NCBI GenBank assembly: GCA_015178975.1 | Contig: WHVD01000010.1 | Span: forward strand, 62,001 to 126,000 | Length of the DNA stretch: 64,000 bases | Direction of reading: 5' to 3' | Source of the DNA: Hysterangium stoloniferum | Lineage: Eukaryota > Basidiomycota > Agaricomycetes > Hysterangiales > Hysterangiaceae | Translations under genes and position numbers: made by a program | The notes under the pieces: generated by a model | What the model was told of the DNA's origin: nothing | The model's database searches: none | Seen by the model: only the letters and a program-made list of their open reading frames with translations | Part shown: in pieces, positions 23,924 through 36,272 of the stretch | Numbering within the stretch: position 1 is the stretch's first letter | Layout: each line of letters starts with the position of its first letter

Positions 23924-23939
23924 CCTGAAACCTATTTTC

Positions 23940-25496
23940 ATGGATCAACAACTTACCACATCGGTCTGCGCAACTTTCCTCATCAATCCCATTGTCCATG
24001 GAATTATCATTATGGATATCGAGAAGTTACATCAAGATATTCTATCGGCAATTCCACTAGACCCAATTACTAAAGCTCACCTTGACAATCCCGTGGACCC
24101 CAGTCAACCCCGGTGGTCTCTTGATCAACATGGTTTCATTAGACTTGATGATCGCATCTATGTACTGGACTCCGATGGCCTCCACCTCAGGATCCTTCAA
24201 TACAAACATGATCATCCACTCTCAGGACATTTCAGGTACAACAAAACTCTATCATTAATAAGAAGAGAATACACTTGGCCCGGACTCCATGGATTCGTTA
24301 AGCACTATTGTCAATCTTGCACTACTTGTCCCCACTCGAAATCTCAGCGACACAAGCCATACAGCCTTTTGAAACAACTCCCAGTACCGGAACATCCATG
24401 GAATTCTATCTCTATGGATTTCATTGAACACCTACTGGATTCTGAAGGCTTTTCTGCCATTCTAGTCGTTGTTGACAGATTCTCAAAACAAGGTATATTC
24501 ATCCCTACTTATGACACAATTATGTCCGTGCAGTTAGCGGAACTTTTTATTATCCACGTATTTTCCAAGCACAGAGTTCCGTCCCATGTGACTTCCGATC
24601 GAGGATCAGAGTTTGTGTCTCACTTCTTTAGATCCCTCGGAAAATCCTTGGACATGACATTACATTTCACGTCTGGACATCACCTGGAAGGTGACGGACA
24701 AACCGAACACGTCAATCAGACATTGGAACAATACCTCCACGTATATTGCAATTATCAACAGGAGAATTGGAAATCCTTGTTACCACTTGCAGAGTTTGTT
24801 TACAACAATGCACCTTCAGCCACTACTGGTGTTTCCCCATTCTTTGCAAATAAAGGATATAATTCAAATATTACAGTACATCCAGAATGAAATCTCGCCT
24901 CTGTTCATGCTCAAGAGTTCACCACGGACCTCCACGAGCTCCACGAGGAACTCCGGACTGCAATATTGTCCACCCAAGAGCAATACCAACATTCAGCGGA
25001 CAAACACCGGATCCCACCACCCAACTTCAAGATTGGCGACCGTGTTTATGTCAAAGCTCAATTCTTTCGGACTACCCGTCCATCAAAGAAGCTTGCTGAA
25101 AAATATTTAGGTCCTTTTGAAATTATCACACAAGTAGGTTCAGTTTCTTGGACTCTACGGCTTCCAGATAGCATGCGTACGGTACACCCAGTATTTCATG
25201 TTTCTATGCTAGAACCTTGTACTGCTAACACTATCCTGGATCACATGCAATCTCCACCTCCTCCAGTCATTATTGACGGAGAACCTGAGTTTGAAATCTC
25301 ACAGATTTTAGATTCAAAAATTGAAAAGCATCGACGCACTTGTAAACTGCTTTACTTGGTCAAGTGGGTGGGTTACGAGGGCACCAATGAAGAAACCTCA
25401 TGGATTTTGGCCATGGAACTCGGTAATGCCATGGAAATCGTTACTGACTTTCATACAGCTTACCCACTCAAACCTGGACCATTATCATCTCTCTGA
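23940..25496 (+). mobile_element. E1 integrase and chromodomain regions (fossil)
   Basis: An H..H..C..C zinc-binding head lies at about 24215-24340 (HDHPLSGHF, CQSCTTCPHS). A DDE catalytic core follows (SMDFIEHLL; TSDRGSEFVS; E in the WKSLLPLAEF region), then the integrase C-terminus (TVHPVFHVSMLEP). A chromodomain comes last (LLYLVKWVGYEGTNEETSW), which places the element in the chromovirus branch of Ty3/gypsy. Confidence 0.88.
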
Positions 25497-25698
25497 CTGC
25501 ACTCCGTGGACCCCGTGTTACGTTTGGACTCATTCTCATTATTCCCTGTCACCCTATGTCTCTCTTTGCCTTTACAGGTTCTGACATGTCTTGTCAAGTC
25601 CTTAAGCGGACTCTCCGCGGACTTTGGCTTTGACTTTTATTCTTATGTTTTTCATGCTTTACTTTCATGTTCAATTATTATCAAGTTTTATTTTATTT

Positions 25699-26704
25699 TC
25701 AATCTACATTGATGGGGCTATCTTTTTTCCCCACCTCTTTTTCCGCCTCAGCTTTTCCCACCTCATTCATCTCCTCGGGTAGCTCCGCTATCTCCGCGGG
25801 CACCTCCTCCTCATCTGAACCGGCCTCCTCAGAACTCCCATCCTCCAGCTTGTCATACACAAAGCCAGCATACTCCATCAGGAACTTGAAATGGTCCCCA
25901 CAGATTGCGCAGAGATCGTTCACCATGATGACGCTGACTTTGTTGCTCTTCCGGAGCAACTCGTTTTGGGCTTCAATGCCCTCAGCAATCCATCCCAAGG
26001 CTTCCTCCAGACTGGAGTACCCGTCTGACCCGCCATTCTCCTGTGAACCGGACCCCGCGGCCTGCTCGTGAACGAGTGAGCACCTTGCCTTGAGGTGCGT
26101 GCACTGGTAGCACCCTGGGCCCTGACTGGACTTCCGATTGCACTCAGTGTTCCGGTCATTACAACCAGAACACCATGGGTCATTCCGAGCTGGTAGGCGG
26201 ACTGGCGCCACCTTCCTTGCTTTCTGTTGACACGGTTAGCTCCACGGTATACCCACGGATCGAGACTCACCTTGTTGGGGCTCTCTGGCTCCCCCTCAGA
26301 CTCCGACTCGACTTCCACCACCTTGCGCTGAAAATGCCAAGTCAAAAAAAAATGAGAAGTTGAACTATGGGACTTACCTTTCCTGCAACAACCACGACTC
26401 TCTCCGCGGCCACCCGGGCTTTCTCTGCCGCCACCCTGGCCTTCTCCGCAGCCACCTGTGCAGGATCCTCCTCCTCCCTCTCCTTCTGCCTCACAGCCTC
26501 TTCCTCCGCAGCCACGGCCGCCTGGTATTCCCTATTCAGGGCCTCCTCAACCTCCCGGGGTTCTCACTCTGCCTCTTCTCGTTGTCGACATTGCTCGTCC
26601 CACTGCGCCAAGATTTGGGCAGCGGACAGCGGCACCCAGTACTGATTGCCCGTGGAGGGCCCAGTGGTCGGCATAGGCTTGCGCGGCGTGGGTTTTGGTC
26701 CCAT
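25699..26704 (-). mobile_element. E1 antisense reading frame with Zn2Cys6-like motif
   Basis: Opposite to the retrotransposon genes, between chromodomain and 3' LTR, a minus-strand frame begins near 26704 (MGPKPTPRKPMPTTG). It runs through an Ala/Glu/Arg-rich coiled-coil-like stretch and includes consensus GT..AG pairs on that strand. It ends in an acidic tail at 25699. The downstream part (26211-25699) has C-x2-C-x6-C-x9-C-x2-C-x6-C (CSGCNDRNTEC ... CYQCTHLKARC). That spacing is the same as in fungal Zn2Cys6 DNA-binding clusters. Whether it is expressed is not known. It is nearly open, with about one break. Confidence 0.6.
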
Positions 26705-26898
26705 GCTATAGATGTTTGGGGTAATAAAGAAGAAGAAATTCCTATTTTTTCAAATTTATATATAGGCTCATCGCATTTGAACCTTACCTTCCAGATCACA
26801 TGACTCTTTAACACATATATGTAACCGACATGACTTTTGACACATGCGCATAGCTGACAAGAACCTTATCTAGGTCTAGAGCCTCTTTGGGACATCGG

Positions 26899-26914
26899 CA
26901 TAAAGGGAGGGTAC
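26899..26914 (+). promoter_or_regulatory. Polypurine tract of E1
   Basis: A purine-rich run (ataaagggagggta) directly before the TG of the 3' LTR. This is the expected plus-strand priming site. Confidence 0.75.
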
Positions 26915-27727
26915 TGTTACGACTGGACAATCCCACCGGACTCCGGGCACTAACCCGTATGCCCCCATGTGCTACAAGCACCAATTGTCTGTTTATAGGA
27001 TTTCCTGCCTGGACTCCGTACATCAAGACTCGTTACGTTCGACCTGATCATGACACATATCAGTCACCGGACTTCCCCCAGACTCCGTCTCTGTCTATGT
27101 CCGTCTTCATCCCACGCATCAGTCACCGGACCCCACTCAGAATCCCATCACCGCTCTAATCGAGCCCCATTCCCGTTTTAGTCAAATGACCTGTCACAAT
27201 TTAGGACTCTGCTCCCGCTCTGCTTCCCGTTATGGGTTATGCTTTGTCACGATTCAGACTCCACTCTGTTCCGTTCCTAACACCAAATTTGGTGTTTACT
27301 ATTCCCATTTTATGTTTTGTTAGTTTCGTTTCATCATTACTGGATTTGGTATGTCATTCACTCCACGGTCTATATAAACTGGCAGATGTTGTACATACAA
27401 TCCAGTCAGAAAATTAGCTTAGATTCCCCCCAGTAATCTAATAACATTTTCTGCTCTAAAACCTTGCTTGATTCACATCGCTCTCACTAGTCAGAGCCCA
27501 CGGGCTCCGGCACATCTATCTCTCTCAACCATCCCTACTCACGACCCACGACCTCTGACCTACGACCTATGACCCACGACCCCTGCCCAGACTCCCCAGG
27601 ATTCCTGTCTGCTGTTCGAAATTGGACAACACGATCTAGCGAGGGCACAGCCTATAAGCTGAAGCCAAGTCCTACCGGATATCCCGCGGGTTTCTCCAGA
27701 AACCCACCCTGTGTGTGTATCCTAACA
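26915..27727 (+). repeat. 3' LTR of E1
   Basis: 813 bp, TGTTACGACTGG ... TATCCTAACA. It has a TATA-like box (tctatataaa near 27369). A run of seven- to eight-base acgaccc/tacgacct units lies at about 27539-27585. Its last 180 bp match the 5' remnant at 20030-20211. Confidence 0.9.
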
Positions 27728-28145
27728 TGTACTTTCTTCTTGAGGATATCCCTTCCATTTCACCAAGTAATGTAGTTTTCCCCTGATCAACCTACTGTCC
27801 TTAATATATTCAACCTCCCATTCAGGGTTTTCTCCTTTAATGGCTGGAGGGGGCCTAGCTGGTGCCTGTCTCCCTCAATGGTATCTTCAAGGAAGGGTCT
27901 AAGTTTGGCAACATTGAAGACTGGGTGGCCTTTCATAGAGGGAGGTAATTTCAATTTATAAGCAATAAGCATTAGGACCAACAACTTTAGTGATTTCAAA
28001 GGGTCCATATCTTTTGTCCTCCAACTTTCTGGATAGCATATCTGTTTGAATGTCCCTGCCATCTTGCCATACTTTGTCTCCTACCCTGAAAGTTTCTGCT
28101 TCTCTTCTAGATTGGTCATGGTACCTGGCCATATCATCAGCAGCT
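27728..28145 (-). mobile_element. Gypsy integrase-tail and chromodomain fragment (fossil)
   Basis: The minus strand shows an integrase C-terminus (KLPPSMKGHPVFNVAKLRPF) followed by a chromodomain (EWEVEYIKDSR, LHYLVKWKGYPQEES), which E1 interrupts at 27727. The same block, again next to a DDE transposase, recurs at 48470-49610. Confidence 0.75.
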
Positions 28146-28825
28146 CTGTAGAGTGCAGCTTGTCACACATGATGAGTCAACATTCTATGACAATAACCAC
28201 CGGAAAACAAAATGGGTGCATGAGAAAGAAAAGGCAGTGACAGAGAAAAAGAGAGAGGGGCAGTCCATCATGGTATCTGAGTTTTTAACAGTTGAATGGG
28301 GGTGGCTGACAGATGGTGACAAGTATGTGCACAGTGAGAATATTCTGTCAAAGAGATTTTAATTTCATCATTAGAGAGGCTTGGGTGGTTCTCTGGAGAG
28401 GATCTCTTACAACAAGTCAACATGGTGATAGACATCTTTGAAGGGAAGACCAATGGGTTTGCAACTGCATTATTTCTGTTTGACAATGCACCCAGTCACT
28501 GGAAACATGCTTCAGATGCTTTGTCTACTGAAAAAATGCCAAAGAATCCACACCCAACTTGGACACACCACAAGGTTTGGACAAGACCAAAGGATCCAGG
28601 ATTTGTACCTTGACCACAATCACTCAACAATGCCAGGATGGTTCAATGGAATGGAGGTTATCATACAGGAATGCAGGTTGTGGCCAGAAAAGGGAATGAA
28701 CACCCATTGTGACAGGTTCAAATGCATTGTTGGGAACCTACCATTCCTTACCAAGCTGATGAAGATACCAAAACAAGTTAGAAGAGCTGCTTTGGATGTA
28801 CACTGGGAAGACTATGTCTGAGTTG
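28146..28825 (+). mobile_element. Fungal DDE transposase fragment, copy 1
   Basis: It resembles the long DDE transposases common in Agaricomycetes. Visible blocks are DESTFYDNNHRKTKWVHEKE with the first acidic residue, GQSIMVSEFLTVEWGWL, and FLFDNAPSHWKHASDAL with the second. The frame is interrupted several times by small indels and stops. Neither the N-terminus nor the third acidic block is seen here; that block survives in the copy at 49612. No terminal inverted repeats were recognised around it. Confidence 0.65.
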
Positions 28826-28953
28826 AAGGCTGAATCCACCTACCTTAACAACCATGTCATATTGCTTTCTGGAAATCTCTCTTCAATACAAATTGCCATG
28901 ATACATTATTGGCTGCATATGAACCTAGACTCTGGTGCGAGGAACAAGGATAA

Positions 28954-29950
28954 ATGGATCCAATGAGTACCTGCACTTTTGATCCATGGCTACTACTCTC
29001 AGACAAAGCATCAGAGGGCAGGAATCATCTCTTCATGATATCCATACCATCTGTCCCACTTCTTCAGATGTTGTTGACATATACCAAGGCCAAGCTAGAC
29101 AAGATCCTAGGTAATTACAAAGGATGGTATTGTTATGCTACACATCACCTTACTATTACTGGCCTCATTGCCTATGCTCTGGGAACTTGTCACAAACCTA
29201 CAAGCTCAAATTCCAATGATATTGAATTTGATATTCCTTTGATTTTCCTTTGACTTGTCTTATTTTGACATTATATATGATTTCATTCTTAGATCATAGT
29301 TTAATCATAGTTAAATGAAGAAAGGCATAAAAGGGCTACAATAGGAGTGAGGAAAGTCAGTCAGAAAACCTGTATTATAATCTGTATCATTAATATTGCA
29401 TTGCTAATTTGACTTCTATCTGAGATTTATTCAACTTCATTATTCATGTGCTTCTGTGTTCTATATTTGCCTCACACTTTATCAATAGGACAAATTCAGT
29501 ACTTTGTCAAATGAGGCATCCATACTTGATAATGTTGAATATTCTTTAATCATTATTCAACTTTATTGAGTAAAATCTGATTCATGTCAGAACTGCCAGA
29601 AAGCCTAACCCCTCAGAGGTCATCACATTGGACAACTGGACTTCTAATGACACTCTTTCACATGCCATTATTCTGTCCACATTATCCAAATATGAGTGGG
29701 ATTTTGTGAAACCCATCCAAGGGGCACAAGCCGGCTGGGATGCACTTCTGTCCTGATACCACAATGAGGGCTTCATATGGTAAGTCCAACTTATCGAGGA
29801 CATTCTAAGTATGGAGTGTATGAAGGACACTCCCTTACCTGTTACTGCCACCAAGATTCAGGCTACCATCCATCAGGCATTTGAGATGGGGGACCTTAGT
29901 CAGGATCTGTTCACCTGTATTGCAATCCTCAACTCTCTTACTGTGTTTCT
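28954..29950 (+). mobile_element. Copia gag fragment, longest copy (fossil)
   Basis: It begins as the other three copies (KLDKILGNYKGW, HLTITGLIAYALGT). After the shared AT-rich stretch it carries a further Gag-like region at 29600-29945 (SHAIILSTLSKYEW, DTPLPVTATKIQATIHQAFE, LFTCIAILNSL). That fits copia UBN2-type Gag. Broken, with no pol seen. Confidence 0.6.
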
Positions 29951-30139
29951 GCTCTCTGCTCCCTCATCACTCATGATCTACCTGAATCTATCACATTCTC
30001 ACCTTACCCTTATAGTTAGGGAAACACTAACAAGGCTACCAAAACACAAAGAGGAAACAAGAGATAAGACACAGATAAGGAGTAGAGGAACAGAGGTTCT
30101 AATGACTTCAGAATATCACACTTGTATTTAGTGGAAATC

Positions 30140-31030
30140 CTAAGAGATTGAAACTGGGGTCTAGTTATGTACATCTTCAAGTATATATACTAAAGACTAA
30201 CCTTTAAGGAGAAAACTAAATAAAGTTTAAACTTAATATTTTGACAACATGTGTATCATGTGACACATGACCATGTACATTGTTATGTGTGACACATGAC
30301 AAAATAAACTAAACTAAACTAAACTGAAATAAACACAAATGTAAACAGAGATAAAAAAACAAGAAAAATATTCAGAGCACTGACATTGTCCCCTCCTTCA
30401 GGCACATTGACCTCAGTGTGCTTGCCAGAGGTCCGGCAATAGTTTCAAGTCACGTCACAAGCACAAATTCTTATATATACTTTGGCACTCAAGATGACTT
30501 CTACACAGCCAAATCAGTTTCATCAAACAGACGACCAAAACTCCATCATGTTCAACACTGCATCGTCCTCCAAAGTAACCCTCAGTTCCTACTCAAAACC
30601 GACTCTTCACTCCCAAATAGAACTCCAGCCAATAACATCTCGCTTCTCCTCATCCTCAGACATCATTCCCAAGTCCCTACCAGCCCACTCATGCTCCTCC
30701 AATAAATACCATCATTTCCTCCGTCGACAAGGTATTCGACTCCCATATGCTCCAGATGATCCTGCCTTCATTCATATACAACACTATGACAGCTCCACCA
30801 AAATCCTCCACTATCGATTCGATCGAGTGTTCCAGCAGGACTGTTCCCCACCGTCATCAGGAATCTGTTACATGGCAATGTTCACTCCAATAGGAGATCA
30901 CAGAGGACCCAAGTTATTCATGACCCCGGTTCCAGAGGGAAGTCAAGTAGAGCCTCGTCGAGGTTGTCGTCGATTCGTGTTCCTTGCATGGTTGTGGAGC
31001 CTACTCACCACCTGGTTCTAAAATGGTGAT
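30140..31030 (+). other. Unrecognised region with one 175-codon ORF
   Basis: An ATG at 30494 opens a frame to 31021 (MTSTQPNQFHQ; Ser/Pro/Gln-rich first half, then DSSTKILHYRFDRVFQQD). A TATA-like tatatata lies about 20 bp upstream. I recognise no family. It sits between retrotransposon remnants, so it may be part of a degraded element. Short tandem aaact units lie at about 30303-30325 and tgtgacacatgac repeats at 30258-30300. Confidence 0.3.
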
Positions 31031-31139
31031 TGATTGCGTCTCCCCTCCTTATACTGCAAAACTAGGAACAGAACACATCCAATCTCGGTTCATTGATTGG
31101 TAGTATTGTCAAGGTTTCAAAATCAAGCATAGCATTTGA

Positions 31140-31952
31140 GGGTGACGAATTATCATGGGATTCTTGAGTGTTTCTGACTCATATCATCGATGTTTCATCA
31201 GCCATCACTTCTATTACTCCATCATCCCTATTGTCTGACTCACTTCTCCTATTGTTCTATTGTGTTTCCCCATTTATCCGTATCACATGTCTGATCTCAT
31301 CTTTTGTTTGTCATTCCCTTATTGTTCAGCGCAGCCTCCCCCTATTATTGTTCACAGCTTTACTAACACTCCTATTGTGATGACTCAGAGATGACTCACA
31401 CCATATCACATCATTATTGTGTCATTGTTTGTAGATGTTTGATTTGACCTGTGCTCTCTCATGTATATAAGGGCCTCTCTTTTGCCCACTATTGAACAAG
31501 CAATTTCGTTGTATCTCATTTCAAAGCTCATTCTTAAGGACAATCTCTTAAGTCTTACTCTCAGTCTCACTCCTACGACCAGTAAGGGATACTGTAGTGT
31601 CTTGTATTGTTGAAGTTCTACATTCTACGACATTGGGCTTATGTCAGCCTTTTGTATTCATCTTCGATTATGTCATCCAAGATCCGATCTCTAGCCTCTC
31701 GCTCCGAGTGTGTTTGGTTATAGACTGGTTTCAAGAACAACTGTGTTAGTGACCATCATAAAGACTTGACCATTGCGCACAGGTTATTAGGTCTTTTCCT
31801 AGTAACGAACTTACACCGGACTCCCTGGGATTCCCATCCACCAGGCTGAAATTGGACAACACGATCTCACAAGGGTGCAGCCTATAAGCTGAAGCCAATT
31901 CCTACCAGATATTCTGCAGGTTTCTCCAGAAACCTGCCTTGTATGCACCTCT
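31140..31952 (+). repeat. LTR remnant related to the E1 LTR
   Basis: The last 145 bp (31806-31952) match the end of the E1 LTR (GAAATTGGACAACACGATCT, CTATAAGCTGAAGCCAA, ending CTCTAACA). A TATA-like tatataaggg lies near 31465. I could not define its start or a target duplication, so the left limit is approximate. It abuts the integrase region of the minus-strand gypsy E2. Confidence 0.55.
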
Positions 31953-31954
31953 AA

Positions 31955-34900
31955 CAGCCTGCCTTGTTTGCTTCACCCTAGCCATGAGGATTTCATTGTG
32001 GGCAGTTATAATCACCAATTTCACTCACTTTGAAAACTCCTGGACACCATGGTACACTGTGTTCTTCTCTCAGATCATTGGACAAGGCATCTGACCATAG
32101 TTCAGGAAAAATGGAGAAAACCCAGTAGTTTTGGATGCAGTATTATTCATTGTGAACTCGATAGTGGGCAATTTCGAGACCCAGTCTCTCTTATTTGGTG
32201 CAACACATTGCTGTAGCATCTGCATCATAGTCTGACTGGCCCTTTTGGTGGCTCCATCTGTCTGTGGGTGGTAAGCTGATGATATTCATAATTTGACGCC
32301 TATCAGCTGGTGAAGCTCTCTCCAAAAGATATTAGTGAACAGTGAATCTCTGTCACTAATAATCCTCACTGGTAACCCATGCAACTTATAAACCTGTTTG
32401 AATATCACCTCAGCCATGTGAATGGCCATATAATTGGTATGTGCTGGGACTAAATGGACCATGCAGCTTATGTAAATGTTCACTTATCATGCAGATACTG
32501 TCAACTCCCTGAGGCAATCCTTTGACACTGGCAGTGGACCAACAAAGACAATGCCAATGGCCTCCCATGGATGCAAAGGTACTTCCAGTGTGCACAGTTG
32601 TCCCTGTGATCTCTGCATATCATATTTGGATGTGGCACACACACTACATGACCTGCAAAACACCTCAATATGCTTCATCATCGGCCACCACACCATTGCT
32701 TGCAAGTATGTGGCAATTTTCCTTGCCCCTAGATGGGTCAAAATTGAATGAGCATGTGGAATCAAAATTTCTCCCTGTCAGTTGCCCACAGCAATATCAG
32801 GGATACAAAGGAGTTTGCTCCCTGCCATATTGAAAAACAAAAGGCCATGCTGCAACTCAAAGCCTTTGTACTCCTGTGGTGCTTCTAGTACTTTTGAAAA
32901 GAAATGGTCAGATCATATGTACCTTCCCTAAAATACCTCAGGAATGTCCAACCCTGGATTAGACTGTGACATAATATCTGCCAGAGAAAAATCAGAGAAT
33001 GATCCCCTTGTAACTGATGCCTCCCACCCTCCATTGTTTATGGTAGGTCAACCTCTTCAGAAGGGCTGGGTCCTCTAGAATCGATGGGTGTACCCTCTCT
33101 TATCTCCTATGTTGACTTTTCAGGGAAAAGACTGGGGAAACCTTCCATGGTCTGATCCATGGTACGTCCTGCTGGTGTCACACCACATTGTCCCTGTGAT
33201 TCCATTCTGGCTAATGTTGCATAAGACAGACATGGATGAGTGGCCAACCTATTTGACTGCCTTGAGGTTCATCGGCAACTAGTACTCTAGACCCTGTATA
33301 CAAGGGTGTTGACACACCAATGTCCCAGACCAGAAAGACACCACTGCCATTGTTTTCACATCTTCACCTTGACTAAGGATACCACTGGACCTGTCAAACA
33401 TGCATCTGTAACCAAGTTGATGGTTGGGTGACCTGGTGAGTAGTCCAAAGCAATTCAATAACAGTCTCGATGAGCCTGAACAATACACTTCACATCTTCA
33501 AAGGCGTATTGTTCAGTTGCTCCCCATCACCATGTCTCGTTGACACTAGTAAGCCCTCCATAGTAATTCGAACTCCTTCACAGTTATTAGCAAGATATCC
33601 CACCATCCCTAGAAAACCTGCCAAAAGGGTCTTATTCGTTGGCACCTTCCAGTTGGCTACTGTGTCAACCTTATGTGGGTCCATCTTTATCCCTTTGTTG
33701 TTGATAACATACCCTAGCATTTTCAGTTCTGAGGCAAACAAGTGCATCTTATCCACTGTGAGGTATAGTTTCTCCCAACGAAGCACCTTGAAGACTGTGT
33801 GGAGGTGCTTTATGTGATTGCCAATGGAGTCTGAATACACCACAATGTCATCCAGATATACATCCATAAACACTCCAATGTAAGGCACAAAGATATGATT
33901 CATGAGAGTCTGGTAGGTGTATGGTCCATTGCAGTCACCAATTTTTAATGTCAAGCTTTCCATAGTACCATTGGGAGAAGTGAACAATGTCCTGTGAACA
34001 TGCTCAGGTGCCACTCATATTTGCTTGTAGGCATCTTTGCCATCAATAAGGCTATGGTATTTATGATGTACAATGTTCTGCAGGATGGGCTCAATATCTG
34101 GCAAAGGTGTGGCTAGTTTATATGTATTAGCATTCTGCTCACATTTGTTGACTACCAGATGTATTCGTAAAGCTCCATCAGCCTTTGGTGGTTTAGGAAT
34201 ACTAAGCATGGGTCATGCATTTGTACCCATTGCCACCCTCCGCCGACCATTTTGTAAGTAGGCATCTTTTTATCCTGCCACAGCTGATGCATAGCTTCTG
34301 GACATTTGGAGGGTCTCCAAGAGTATACCTTCCCCTCAGCTACATATTAGTGGAATAGTATGATTGACTGCCCACAATGGGGTAGTCTTGTGGATGATGT
34401 ATCAGGATCAAGGTCAGCTGCTTCAGCATGCAAGTCTGCCCTCAACCTCTCCAACTCATCATTAAAAATTTCTGCCACCACAGATCATAGCATATCTACA
34501 TTATCCCTCTCGAGTGGGAGTGTTAGCTTTGACCTGATATTAACTCATGTAGGGTTCAACCCAAGCATAACTTGGTGCTGAAAAATAAATGGCATCCCTA
34601 ATATCAGGTCATAGGAATCAAGGTTAACCACATCAAAAAGGCATGAACAACTTATGCTCTGATATGTAAACTGAGCAGTTTCAGAATAATTAATCTTGGA
34701 CCGTGATCCATGAACAGCCAACTGAAGGGTCAATGGTTTGACAAGTGGGTCTTTAGCTACCTGCAGCTGATCAACCAAGGTTGTTGACATAAAATCTGCA
34801 AGTGACCTGCTTCCACTGGTCATCCATTGATGAAAGCCTCAATAACAACTGGTTTTGGCAACCAGTGAGTAAAGTCCTTGGGCTGCATTGAGGTACACTC

Positions 34901-36271
34901 GACTGTTTTGACCCCTCCCTTGTTCACTTGATCACTTTTTTTTTTCAGCAATCTTCCCCTTAGGTATACTGTATGAGCAGCATTTACAGAAATGACAGCC
35001 TCAGGAGGATAACCCAAAACTTTAAAAGTTATTTATCCACTAAAGTATATATATTTATATTGTTTGTTGTAAAATTAATATTTAATCAAATTCAGCCTAT
35101 CAGATAATATTCTGGAGAATAAGGAAATATTAATATTTATCTTGTATCTGACAAAAGTTAGTCAAGCAAACATATATAGATTATCCTTTTGGGGATAAAT
35201 TCCACAATATGGATTGATTGGCCAGATAGTTCTGGTTAACTTTCTAAACCAAATAAATTTAAATTATATGAACTATATTTGAAAGTTTGCATAATATACA
35301 AGAGAATCCATCTTATCCCAAAGATTAAGCCATAACCTGAGTAATTTTAGTTAACTATAATGTTTGTGGACATTTTAAAAGTCATGGAGATACTAGAGAA
35401 TGTATTTTATCCCAAAGATTAGGTAACAACCCAGATAATCTTGTATAACTATGACATTTGTGCATATTTTAAGGGAGTGTACAAGTCTTAAAGATGAAGT
35501 TTTGGGTTAATGAAATATAAATCCCTAAAACATGTAGTCATAGCCAGGAGAAATAGTCTCACTTAAAAATATGAGGAGTTTTTCATAAAAGTTTGTGTAT
35601 TCAATGAATTGTGACTATCCTCATCAGGTGAATCCTCCCTGGTTGCTTGCCAAGCTAGTATCTGGGGAACACTCCACTCATCATGTTGTAGATGATCTGG
35701 AGTCACCATGTACCTAACAGCCAACTCCCAGTTGTGAATGTCATATAATCCAGTAGTACAATGGACTTGGAATTGCTGTCTTTCCACACCATAGATATCT
35801 CAACAGATACTTGTCTATAATATATGTGAAAGTGAAGCTCCAATAGCTGGCACATAGCATCTCAGCAGTATCTTCTAAAGGCAGGCATATTGTGGGAGAA
35901 CCAAGGTACTATGTGTTCCTCGTATACAGCCTGTATTTTATCTTTGAAGTCCTCATTAAGCCTGGTGACAGACCAAGGCATAAACAGTGGGGGATCAGTA
36001 TTCGCTTCATCCCATATCCAGAGTCCAGCCTCTTCTGTGTATGCCCTAAAGTGCATATCAGGGGGGATGCCTTCCTGCAATGCTTCTTCTGGGAGGAAGT
36101 AATCCTTCAATGCTCCCAGAAGCTGTTGTCCCAATGTCTGCTCCTCTGAACTTGGTGGATCATCATCCACAAGAGACTCTTCCTCCTCCATTCCTCCTCC
36201 ATGATTATAGTGGTACTCACCACTTGCAAATGGCCCAGTCAATGCTGAAGAGGGCCCATTTGCTAACTACC
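31955..36271 (-). mobile_element. Ty3/gypsy element E2, degraded (fossil)
   Basis: Minus-strand order: Gag-region protein (36242-35563), protease (35017-34545), reverse transcriptase (34209-33490), RNase H end, linker and integrase (32765-32286). It is the same family as E3 (44350-47066) and E4 (56030-64000), shown by shared stretches such as YKLATPLPDIEPIL. It is broken in more than ten places. The Gag end is cut by a Tc1 fragment at about 36272, the integrase end by the LTR remnant at 31952, and an AT-rich insert of about 530 bp separates Gag and protease. CpG is scarce, which suggests age. Confidence 0.82.
35030..35560. other. AT-rich insert inside E2
   Basis: About 530 bp of very AT-rich sequence with imperfect internal repeats (for example atcccaaagatta near 35315 and 35408). 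It lies between the Gag and protease regions of E2, where the related E4 has no such sequence. No ends or target duplication were identified. Confidence 0.5.
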
Positions 36272-36272
36272 G

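Larger units (their letters stand above)
20030..27727 (+). mobile_element. Ty3/gypsy chromovirus, degraded (fossil element E1)
   Basis: Parts in order: remnant of the 5' LTR (last 180 bp), Gag, a Cys/His knuckle, protease, reverse transcriptase, RNase H, integrase, chromodomain, an antisense ORF, polypurine tract and a full 3' LTR. It is broken in roughly ten places. The 5' and 3' LTR ends differ at about one base in fourteen over the shared part, mostly C/T transitions, so the copy is not young. A tRNA-bearing mini-LTR is inserted between RNase H and integrase. Its right end cuts into the chromodomain of an older minus-strand gypsy fragment. Confidence 0.9.
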
